Positions 33,793 through 45,329 of a stretch of 64,000 bases of DNA are shown piece after piece. The translations under genes and the position numbers were made by a program. The stretch comes from Heterodera schachtii (Eukaryota; Nematoda; Chromadorea; Rhabditida; Heteroderidae), in contig SIJG01000005.1 of the NCBI GenBank assembly GCA_023374025.1, positions 3,631,966 to 3,695,965 of the forward strand, given 5' to 3'. The notes below the pieces were generated by a model, which did not search any database, was not told the DNA's origin, and saw nothing but the letters and a program-made list of their open reading frames with translations. Each line of letters opens with the position of its first letter. Position 1 is the stretch's first letter.

Positions 33793-34212
33793 TATTAAAA
33801 ACCGAAACAAAATTTATGGAAAAATGAAAAAAGAAGAAATACCAATTTTGTAAAACAATGAAGAAGATAGGCTCTTCCGGTTTTTTCTCACATTTCCGCT
33901 GAAATAATTTTTATCCTTTATAAAACGAATTTTGTGATACAAATAAATTTAATTTATTGCTTTTCAAAAAGTTTTCTTAATTTTCCACGTGCGCAAATCA
34001 TCAAAAATGAAAAACCTATGGTTTTGTCTCTTCTATCTTATTTTATAAAACTTACTTTTTAAAATTTAACTTACTTTTTAAAATTTCCTCTGAATGTCCC
34101 ACATCATTTAAACAATCACTTTTTGACTCACACCTTTCCCATGCTTTCTCATTCACAAATTTTATCTTAATTTCCCATTTTTTATTTAAATTTTCCCATT
34201 TCATTACAGTAC

Positions 34213-34815
34213 ACCTCGATTTTCAGACTTTTACCGTCGCTGTCCCTCTCGAAAAGGTCCCGATAAACTGCTCTGAGCACTTCCATTGTTGAGCTGATTT
34301 GGAACAGTTCATCTTTCCTCCATGCTGCACCAATCAAACTTTGGCTTTATGTGATCGCATTCCAATTGCATTTCTAAAATAATTACCAAAAATTGTGTTT
34401 GAATTTTCACCAAAATGTCCGCTTTCCATTACCATCGTTTTTTGTTGGCGTTTCGTCCGTTGTGCCGTCGCCGCTTTTCCCTCCCTTTTTGCATTGCCAA
34501 CTTTTCACAAATAAACTCACTGCATATCGCCTTTGTTTTCCAACTTTCACAGAACTCACCAAAGTTATGGTAAGAACCTTTGGAAAACATTTCTTCTTTT
34601 GGCTTTTGCAATTTGCCATTTTTGCAATTCCATTCGTCCGTCATTTGGTGCCAAAATTGGCGTCTGCTCATTGACAATGCCAATGCCATGTCTTTCGCTT
34701 CCTCCGCCGCCTCCCCCTCCGTTGTGCCATTCACTTCTCTCTGTTGATCAGTGCTGACAATGCCTCCGATCAGCTTCAGCAGCAGAATTTGCAGTTGAAT
34801 CAAAGGAATTCGCCG
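34213..34815 (-). pseudogene. Gene X, unit D (start region altered)
   Basis: Compared with unit B, a few bases are missing at the start (gccgttcatttt against gccgtgccttcatttt), so the ATG no longer leads into the signal peptide. The PLIQLQILLLKLIG frame is open upstream but without a matching start. The region after WKTKAI is also shifted. The EF-hand-like exon remains at about 34214-34292. Confidence 0.55.
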
Positions 34816-35179
34816 TTCATTTTTTGTCCAAATGAGATTTGATATTAGTAAATTTGCTTTTTCCATTTCTCTTTTAAATACTATAAAAATAACCATGAAT
34901 CATTTTTCGTTTAAAAGTGTTGATCAATTCGCTCTATAATTTTTCTTATGTGCATATTTTATTATTGTTTTTAAGCAATTATTATATACAACTTCGTCGG
35001 CAATGCTGGTTGTTTTCGGTTTTTAGGCAAAATCGATCATGAAAAGTTAATTTTGTCATTTCGTAAAAAGAGCCAATTTTACATATTACGTTGCTTAAAG
35101 TTAAATAAAATATAATGTTACAGAAGTTAAAAGTGGTTTTTACGGAAAATCTGTAAAATGGCACTTTTTATGAAATGAC

Positions 35180-35729
35180 TAGGGCTATAAAATATATGCA
35201 CTAAAAAATGCCAAATATGCGCATAAAATATGCACTAAAAATCCCTCAAATATACCCTAAAAACCCGAAAAATGCCCAAATATGCACTAAAACATGCTTT
35301 AAAAACTGCCAAAAATGGCTTTGAACCCTCAAAAAAATGCCAAAATTGTGTAAAAATTCAAAATTGACTTTAAAAACACCAAAACAATAGTCAAGGAGCA
35401 TTTTTTCGACAATTGCAAAAATTTTGGTTATCAAAATTTAGATATGCAAATTTTAATTTTTTTTTTTTAATTTTTATTATATGCTAAATAAAATTACATT
35501 TTTTATATTAACAAATTTTTTTTCAAAAATTCATACAAAAGTTCAAAATTTTTCGGTTTTTAAGGGTGTATTTTTTAAAAATTCCCAAAAATTTTTTGCA
35601 TTTTTCTTATGAAAATTTGCCAAAAATAACCGAAATATGCTCTAAAAACGCAAAAATGCCAAAATATGCATTTATTCTCGAAAACCCCCCAAATATGCAA
35701 TATGCAAAAGCATATAATTTATAGCCCTA
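35180..35729. mobile_element. hAT-like MITE (TAGGGCTATAAA ends), unit D
   Basis: Same position and 8-bp duplication (gaaatgac) as the 643-bp copy at 23030, but about 90 bp shorter near its right end. The element predates the unit duplication. Confidence 0.9.
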
Positions 35730-36092
35730 GAAATGACCAAACACCATTTTCATTCATTTTAGTTTTCTCACCAACCGAGAAATGAAAAATTCATATTGCA
35801 CTCGAGTTGTTGGAACAGGTAATTCTTAGAATTAACTGGGACCGATACTGACCGGTACCACGAATGACCGGTACGGGGACCTGGATTTTTAATATTTCTT
35901 AATGTAAATTAATCCTTTTTATAATACAATTCGTAAAACGGAATAATAAAATCTTGAAAATATATAAAGTTTTATCCATTACTAAGGTACAAAGAAAACA
36001 ATTATATATATGATGTATATTGCGTTTTTCTATCTATTATGTTATGTTAGACTAATTCATGATCAGTTCCGAACAAGATCCTTCGGTTGGCC

Positions 36093-38885
36093 TCATAACT
36101 TAATTTTGCTTCCACCGTAATTAATTCGAACACTTCCCGTTGGCGTTCTATCAATAGAAAAATTGCCGCCGCAATTAATGCGACCACTTTCCATTTTCGA
36201 CTTCTTAATGGTTGCACTTCCACCACAATCAATGCTAACATTTTTTATTGGTGAATCCTTCATATTTAAACTTCCTCCACAGCTTAACTGTACACTTTGC
36301 GCTGGCGATTCAACAATGGTTGAACTTCCTCCACAGTTCATGTTGCCAGTTTCCATTTTCGATTTCGTAATAGATAGAGACCCACCACAACTCATATTAA
36401 CTTCTCCTGCTGGAGATTCAATAATAGTTGTACTTCCATTACAATTAATGTTGCCAGTTTCCATTTTCGACTTTTCGATCCGTAAAGATCCACCACAGTT
36501 AAGCCGAATATTTTCCATTGGTGACTTAACAATCCCAATGCTTCCACCAACATCAATCTGACTGCTTTCCATTTGCGACTTGTTGATATTTAAACTCCCA
36601 CCACAATCAATCCGAACACTTCCCATTGGTGACTCATCAATACTTAAACTCCCACCACATTTCACTTGGGCATTACGTTCTATTGGTGAGTGAGTTACAT
36701 TTAAAGATGCATCACATTCAATGTTAGCACATTCAAGTGACCAATTATTGATGTGTAAAGTTCCTCGGACCAGAAACTTGTAAAAAACACTCGTCGATCC
36801 AAAATTAAAGCCTCCACTTGTTGACCCAAAATTATTTGCAGCGGCATCATTTTTATGTCAACGCATAATATGCGAATACACTCATCTGTCCGATTGGTCG
36901 ATATATAAATTTCCATCGCATACAACTTGAATTTGTCGCGTTTGCCGATCGGTTATATTTTCGGTAGAAAATAACGCTAATGGCACACTGACAATTACAT
37001 TTCTTATATTTTTGTCTTGTATAATTTCCAGATACTGCTCTGTGGCCCTGTTTTGATAAACTCTCCCATTCACACTCAAATCATGCCCTTCAACACCAAC
37101 ATTAACATTAGGTCCGTCAACTGAGTAAATTTGTCCATTTATCGAAATGTGATTGTCCTCGGTGCGTTGTTGACGCAATGCATTAGCCAAATCTGAAAAA
37201 GTTAAATAATAAATTACAGTTAACAAGAAATGGAAAATATTAAGCTTCGGCTGGAATTACCCACACCAGAGCTTATTGCGTGGCCTATTCCATCATTTAA
37301 TTTCTATTGCTTTATTTCAACGGGGATACACCTAGGGCACTATTTGATTCTGCTGCCAAATAGGCCAACCATCCGGTGCCCAGAAGGTATTTCCGGAAAT
37401 GATACTTTTTTCTCGTGAGCTGTCTGTTCGATATTTTAATTAAGATAAGTTCCTATGCTAGATATGCCCCTAATATTCTATTTATTTTCATTACTATTAA
37501 TTTTCTCATTTGTATAATGAAAATTTCCTGCAGAAATTTCCTTTTCTATTCCTCCAATCTTCTGAGTACCAAAAAATTAACAACCTCCAGTATTGCTGCG
37601 ATTATAAAGCCTTTGTGGGCTTCCAATCTCCTGAGGACCACCAACGTTGCGATTGCCTCCAATATTTAAATGGGAAGTCCCTCCTGCTGACATCCCTCCA
37701 ATTAATATGCCTCCATTTCCGTTACCAATGTATTGGTTGCTTTGATTGTTTATATGTGTAAAATTTCCACCGATTAGCTTTCCTCTCTTTTGCTGTTTTG
37801 GTTTTTCTTCCGGTTTGGTGTCTCCAAAAGTGCTTTTTCCATCATGCTTGTTATGTCCAGTGTTTATGTAATCAGAGTTACCCCCAATCGGAATTTCTGG
37901 CAAGGAGACACTCCCTGAAATTTGCTGACCAACAACATTCGTATGTAAACGTGCAGTATTTCTACGAACATCTCCTTCAGCAATTATGCCTAAAAAGATA
38001 AAACGAAATAATCATTTGCTATAATAATCAATTAATCATTTTTAGGTCTGCGCATATTTATGCCGATTATTTAAATTAAATGATATTAAATAGTTTGGCC
38101 AAAATTAATATAAATTTAAATTGGCATGTCTAACTATAAATGTGGGCCCGAGAAGAGAGGATAGAGAGAGAAATAAACTCAAAAAATCAAATTGTTTATT
38201 ATTTCCGATACGTTTGTCAGATTGACAGCTGATCCAGCCACTTTTAGAGGTGAGTAAACGATTTCCAATGTTTCCATTAATGATGCATCCCGGTGCCTCT
38301 TAACTATTGATATACATTATTTTTTGTGAATCAAATTCTCAACCTATATCAAGATGATTCCCTGGTGGCAGAACACCACGGTCTTCGTCATTGATAAGGA
38401 GGTGTTCCTCCTTTTCCGAATCAACAATAAGGGGATGTTTTTTAACCATCTGAACTTCAACTCTGATGTCCGGTGTTTCAATTTCATAAGATTGGCCGTT
38501 AATTTTGGCAAAGTATTGGCCGGTTTGATGTTGTCCATCATTTGCTAAAATGATCAATCAAATAGATTTAAGTTTTGCTGTTGTATTTGGCAATATAATT
38601 TTCAACACCCCCGGCACTCAAGCAGCACGACCTTCACCCTGTCAATGGTTAGCTCTGCTAATGTGCTATCAAAGCACACCAAGCCTTTCTGCTTATGGGT
38701 CTAATTAACTCCTGCTTTTGGCACTATAACCTGAGCTTCTTCATTACATTAAAGAGAAATTTTTTCCTCAACTTACTTTCTGTTGATTGTTCTGTTTGGA
38801 AATTTGGAGGAATTTCTCCGCCTCCTCCTGACGCTTTGCCGTGCAGAAATATAAAAATAAAGAAAATGATGGCAATGATTTTCAT
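36093..38885 (-). pseudogene. CGGS repeat gene, unit D (two frameshifts)
   Basis: Exons: signal peptide 38885-38777, module exon 38544-38344, glycine-rich exon 37989-37585 (intact, 405 nt) and final exon 37192-36093 with twelve coils. The final exon has an inserted base at about 36888 that brings a TGA into frame, and a missing base about 37 bp further on that restores the original frame. The stop lies between them, so a full-length product is not expected. All other joins keep phase 1. Confidence 0.8.
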
Positions 38886-40101
38886 TTTCAAAGTCTAAAA
38901 TGATTACTTAATTAGGGCTTAAAAATGAAATAACATTTTATTATAATGAAGATAAATTCCGTGAGATTTAGAATTATTAAATACTAAATTTTTTATATGA
39001 CATTTGTTTGCCAGGTTGGACAAATTGGCCAATTAATCTCATTTTTCCGTTTCCTGTCAATTTACATGTAAAATATAGATGCTATTGATTTATTTTGGAC
39101 AAATTTCTAAAACATGTTTTCCATTTCCCGTCAAATAATTTTTTAAAAATTCTTAAAAGTGAGCTATCATTATTGATTTACATTTTGGTGAATGATTTGT
39201 GTCTTTTTTGTTTGGGTGATTGTAATTTTTCTGTTCCTAAAGTAAATCTCTCGACAAAACTGACTCTAAAAGGGAAAAGGAAACCTTTCCACATGCAGCA
39301 GCATGGTTTAGTAAATATCGGACAAAGAATATCAGGTTGAACAACCGCTGAGGCAAGAAGGTTTCCTGACATTTTAGATCCCGACTTTTGACGATCCGAC
39401 ATGAGAGGATATCCCGGACATTTGAGAACAAATAAATGGAAATTTATTTTATATAATTACAAAAAAGAAAATGCCTTTCCTAAAGGCAAACGGGAAAGAA
39501 TATAAAACTAACTATTCGTTATCTGGATCATCCAAGTTCCCAAAATCTTCGCCCGTCTGGTCAGGGTCATTCAACCCAATTATAAGTGCCAATCATTTGC
39601 CCTATATGACACCTATCCATTCCAGCAAGAGATGAATTTATCAGAAACTATAGAAAAATGATAATTAATAAATGCAAAACGAAACAAAATTTATGGAAAG
39701 TGAAAAAATAAGAAATATAAAAAAATTGTACATAAATGGAAAAGATAGGTGATCATTTCCAAAGTGTTCTTTCTGTCCATCCGTCTTTCTCTAGGTTTTT
39801 TTTCTCACATCTCCGCTGAAAAATGTTTATCCTTAAAAAACGAATTTTGTGATACAAATAAAAATTTGTTCAATTTTTTGGTTTTTAAAATTATATTAAT
39901 TTTCCACTGAAGCAAATCCTCCAAAATGAAAAGCCTATTGTCTTGTCTCTTCTATCTTATTTTATAAAACTTACTTTTGACAATTTCCTCTGAATGTCCC
40001 ACATCATTTAAACAATCACTTTTTGACTCACACCTTTCCCATGGTTTCTCATTCACAAATTTTATCTTAAATTTCCAGGTTTTTTAAATTTCAGTACTGT
40101 A

Positions 40102-40712
40102 CCTACCTCGATTTTCAGACTTTTACCGTCGCTGTCCCTCTCGAAAAGGTCCCGATAAACTGCTCTGATCACTTCCATTGTTGAGCTGATTTCGAGCAGT
40201 TAATTGTTTCCTCCATGCTGCACCAATCAAACTTTGGCTTTATCTGATCGCATTCCAATCGCATTTCTAAAATTTTTACCAAAATTTCCTTTGAATTTCA
40301 TCAAAATGTCGGCTTACTACTCTCATCGTTTTTTGTTGGCGTTCCGTCCGTTGTGCCACTGCCGCTTTTCCCTCCCTTTTTGCATTGTCAACTTAACTTT
40401 TCACAAATAAACTCACTGCCTTCGCCTTTGTTTTCCAATTTTCACAAAACTCAACAAATTCATGGTAAGAAATTTTGGAAAACATTTCTTCTTTTGGCTT
40501 TTGCAATTTGCCATTTTTGCAATTCCATTCGTCCGTCATTTGTGCCAAAAATTGGCGTCTGCTCATTGCCAATGCCAATGCCATGTCTTTCGCTTCCTCC
40601 GCCGCCTCCCCCTCCGTTGTGCCATTCATTTCTCTCTGTTGATCAGTGCTGACAATGCCTCAGATCAGCTTCATCAGCAGAATTTGCAGTTGAATCAAAG
40701 GAATTTGCCATG
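40102..40712 (-). pseudogene. Gene X, unit E (nonsense mutation)
   Basis: Starts MKAWQIPLIQLQILLMKLI, then meets TGA where unit A has GGA. The rest of the frame (FCENWKTKAKAV) is recognisable. The EF-hand-like exon is present at about 40107-40185 with a GTAGGT donor. Confidence 0.6.
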
Positions 40713-41802
40713 CTTTCATTTTTGTCCAAATGATTGAGATTTGAAATTATTAAATTTGTTTTTTCCATTTCTCTTTTAAATATAGCAAATAAGCGTGAAA
40801 TCAATTTTCTTTTAAAAAGAGAAATTTAAATGCGCCCTATTATTATATGCATATTATTTAAGAGTGGTTTCTTTGATTTTTCTTTTTAAACTTCAAAAAT
40901 AACCATAAATCAATTTTCGTTGAAAAGTGCTGATCAATTCACTCTATAATTCTTATTATATGCATATTTTATTTGTTATTTTCTTAGTCGGGACAATGCC
41001 GGTTTGTTTTAGTTTTTTGTTCGGTTTTTAAGCGAAACCGACCGTGAAAAGTTAATTTTGTCATTTCGAAAAAAGTGCCAATTTTACAGATTACTTTGAT
41101 TAAATGCCACCAAATAATAATATTTTATATTATTCGACTTTTGTATTACTTTAGAACATGAAAAATTTCATTCAGTTTTCAAAACGTTACGGCAATTTTT
41201 ACAACATTTTTGGACACAACTTTTTGAAACTAACTTAAATTTTTTGAAATTTCCATGCTAGTATAGCAATCAATGCCCTTTATTTTTCTACCAACCGAGA
41301 AATGAAAAATGTAGAAATATAATAGGTCCTTTTTATCATCTGAAGCAATTGTACTAGAGTACTTGGGACCGGTAATTTTTAGAATTAACTGGGACCGGTA
41401 CTGACCGGTACCGCGGTGACCGTACAGGGACCTGGATTTTCAACCGATGCCGGGGTTAACAGGTACTTTTCCAAACTTGTAAAAAATGCAAAAGTTTGAA
41501 ATGTTTATTATTTATCAAATGACATACATATTTTAAATATGTAAAATCACCATTTTAAAGTAAATTCAACACTATTCTGATAATGTTTCCGCATTTAATA
41601 TTTCTTAATGCAAATTAATCCTTTTTATAATATAATTCGTAAAAGGGAATAATAAAATTTTGAAAATAATAAAATTTTATCCATTACTAAGATACAAAGA
41701 AAACAATTATATATATGATGTATATTGCGTTTTTCTATCTATTAATGTTATGTTAGACTAATTCAGATTATAGATCATTCCCTAACAAATCTTCATTTGG
41801 CC

Positions 41803-44800
41803 TCATAAATTAATTCTTCTTCCACCGTAATCAATTCGAACACTTCCCGTTGGCGAACTATCAATAGAAAAATTGCCGCCACAGTCAATGAGACCCTTTT
41901 TCATTTTCGACTTCTTAATGGTTGCACTTCCGCCGCAATCAATGTGAACATTTTCCATTGAACACTCATTCATGTTTAAACTCCCTCCACAGTCCAAGTG
42001 AAGATTTCGCGCTGTTGATCCAACAATGGTTGAACTTCCTCCACAGTCCATGTTGCCAGTTTCCATTTTCGATTTTTCAATCCGCAAACTCCCACCGCAG
42101 TCAATCCCAATACTTCCCATTGGTGACTCAACAATTCCAATGCTTCCACCAACATCAATCTGACTGCTTTCCATTTGTGACTTGTTGATATTTAAACTCC
42201 CACCACAATCAATCCGAACACTTCCCATTGGTGACTCATCAATACTTAAACTCCCACCACATTTCATTTGGGCATTATGTTCTATTGGCGAATGATTAAT
42301 ATTTAAAGATGCATCACATTCAATGTTAGCACACCCGATTGGCGAATTATTGATGTGTAAAGTTCCTCGGACCAGAAAGTTGTAAAAAACACTCGTCGAT
42401 CCAAAATTAAAGCCTCTACTTGTTGACCCAAAATTCTTTGCAGCGGCATCCTTTTTTACATCAACGCATAATATGCGAATACACTCATCTGCCGATTGGT
42501 CGATATATAAATTTCCATCGCATACAACTTGAATTTGTCGCGTTTGCCGATCGGTTATATTTTCGGTAGAAAAGAACGCTAATGGCACATTGACAATTAC
42601 ATTTCTTATGTTTTTGTCTTGTATAATTTCCAGATACTGCTCTGTGGCCCTGTTTTGATAAACTCTCCCATTCACACTCAAATCATGCCCTTCAACACCA
42701 ACATTAACATTAGGTCCGTCAACTGAGTAAATTTGTCCATTTATCGAAATGTGATTGTCCTCGGTGCGTTGTTGACGCAATGCATTAGCCAAATCTGAAA
42801 AAGTTAAATAATAAATTACAGTTAACAAGAAATGGAAAATATTAAGCTTCGGCTGGAATTACCAACACCAGAGCTTATTGCGTGGCCTATTCCATCATTT
42901 AATTTCTATTGCTTTATTTCAACGGGGATATATCTAGGGAACGGTTTGATTCTGCTGCCAAATAGGCCAACCATCCGGTGCCCAGAAGATATTTCCGGAA
43001 ATGATCCTTTTTTCTCGTGAGCTGTCTGTTCGATATTTTAATTAAGATAAGTTCCTATGCTAGATATGCCCCTAATATTCTATTTATTTTCATTACTATT
43101 AATTTTCTGCATTTGTATAATGAAAATTTCCTGCAGAAATTTCCTTTTCTATTCCTCCAATCTTCTTAGTACAAAAAAAAATTTAATTACCTCCAGTATT
43201 ACTGCGATTATAAAGCCCTTGTGTACTTCCAATCCCCTGAGTACCACCAATGTTACGATTGCCTCCAATATTTAAATGGGAAGTCAATCCTGCTGGCTTC
43301 CCTCCTATTTTTATGTCTCCAATCTTCTGAGTACCACCAAAGTTGCGATTGCCTCCAATATTTAAATCAAATGTCCCTCCTGTTGGCATCCTTCCAATTT
43401 GTATGCCTCCAATCGTCTGAGTACCACCAACGTTGCGATTTCCTCCAGTATTAAAATGAATTGCTTCTCCTGCTTGCATACCTCCAATTTGTATGCCTCC
43501 GATGTCTTGAGTACCACCAATGTTTTCGTTGGCTTGATCGTTTATATTTGTAAAATTTCCACGCATTGGCTTTCCTCTTTTTTGCTGTTTCTTTTTATTC
43601 TTCTGTTTTTCTTCCCGTTTGGTGTCTCCAAAAGTGCTTTTTCCATCATGCTTGTTATGTCCAGTGTTTATATAATCAGAGTTACCCCCAATCGGAATTT
43701 CTGGCAAGGAGACACTCCCTGTAATTTGCTGACCAACAACATTCGTATGTAAACGTGCAGTATTTCCTTGAACATCTCCCGCCGCACTCAGTGGAATGCC
43801 TAAAAAAGTTAAAACGAGATAAGATTATGGCAAGCAAATTTCAGAAGAGATAAAAAATTTAGCCCGATAAAGTCAGATAATTGATAATGGAAACCTCATT
43901 TAAAAATAAGAAAGAGATATAAAACTAACTTCGGCCTGATGAGCCGAGAATGGGAATTCGTTCCTCAATTCGATTGATATAATTGATATACCCCGTGGGG
44001 ACTGCATTTTTATATAACTTTCCATCGACTAAAAGGTCCGTCCCATAAAGAAGAACATCATAATCGGGCCCTTGAGTTGGGTATTTCCTGCCATCAATGT
44101 CAGCATAATAGCGGATATGTTGTTGTCGTGCTAGAATAATCAATGAAACATTATTTTTGATCTGCCATATTTTACATTAATAATTATTAATAAGCTAACC
44201 ATCAGTTGTTTGCGCATGATCAGGATTTTGAAAATGTCCAGTAATTATGTCAACGTCTCCCGCTTCCATTGTCGGCAAAGCTAAATGTTATTACCACAAT
44301 GGAAAAAGCGCGCATATTTATGTAAGTATTTTTCGATTTTGTAGTAATACCGATTAGTTAAATTAAATGATATTAAATAGTTTGTGCCAAAATTAAAATA
44401 GGTTATAAATTGGCATACCTAAACTAAAAAAAATTCTCCAACCCTGGAAAGCAATAAAAAATTTTATTTCTAATAAAAAGTATTTTAAATTTTCTAAAAA
44501 GGGAGGGGGTACCATCGGTGTATTACCAAAAATGCTAATGATCAACTTTTGCTTGTGCGATAAATTTGGGCCAGAGAAGCGAGGATAGAAAGGAAAATAA
44601 ACTCAAAAATACCAAATTATGTATAAAATATTTTCAATACGTTTGTCAGACACTTGTGATCGGCAGCTCGTTCCACCACTTTTAGTGGTGATTAAACGAT
44701 TTCGAACATCTCCATTGGTGATGCATCCCGGTGCCTCTTAAATATTGATATACGTTATTTTTTGTGACTCAAATTTCTCAACCTATATCAAGATGATTCC

Positions 44801-45324
44801 CTGGTGGCAGAACACCACGGTCTTCGTCATTGATAAGGAGGTGTTCCTCCTTTTCCGAATCAACGATAAGGGGATGTTTTTTAACCATCTGAACTTCAAC
44901 TCTGATGTCCGGTGTTTCAATTTCATAAGATTGGCCGTTAATTTTGGCAAAGTATTGGCCGGTTTGATGTTGTCCATCATTTGCTAAAATGATCAATCAA
45001 ATAGATTTAAGTTTTGCTGTTGTATTTGGCAATATAATTTTCAACACCCCCGGCACTCAAGCAGCACGACCTTCACCCTGTCAATGGTTAGCTCTGCTAA
45101 TGTGCTATCAAAGCACACCAAGCCTTTCTGCTTATGGGTCTAATTAACCCCTGCTTTTGGCACTATAACCTGAGCTTCTTCATTACATTAAATGGAAATT
45201 TTTTCCTCAACTTACTTTCTGTTGATTGTTCTGTTTGGAAATTTGGAGGAATTTCTCCGCCTCCTCCTGACGCTTTGCCGTGCAGAAATATAAAAATAAA
45301 GAAAATGATGGCAATGATTTTCAT
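41803..45324 (-). CDS. CGGS gene, unit E: intact secreted beta-solenoid-like protein
   Basis: Six exons, all joined in phase 1: 45324-45216, 44983-44783, 44280-44200, 44130-43930, 43799-43191 and 42794-41803, about 730 residues. Exon 1 is a signal peptide (MKIIAIIFFIFIFLHGKASG). Exons 2 and 4 are each 201 nt and encode one copy of a module (x-IxGxxYxxxGPxxxVxxxG); a third copy opens the last exon (DLANALRQQ ... LSVNGRVYQN). Exon 5 is basic then glycine-rich, with about three 30-residue repeats of GGTQxIGGIQIGG and NIGGNRN. The last exon ends in ten 18-residue coils such as CGGSLSIDESPMGSVRID. Regular 18-residue periodicity with Gly and small residues fits a beta-helix; this is inference. No family was recognised. 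Exons 3-4 are absent from units B and D. Confidence 0.75.
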
Positions 45325-45329
45325 TTTCA

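Larger units (their letters stand above)
33480..39000. repeat. Tandem unit D of the X/CGGS array
   Basis: Partner of 21386-26600, with the same order of 99-bp MITE (33694-33792), gene X, TAGGG MITE and CGGS gene. The boundary with the preceding Y block is at about 33478 (gaacat / ttttaaaatacattg). Confidence 0.85.
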
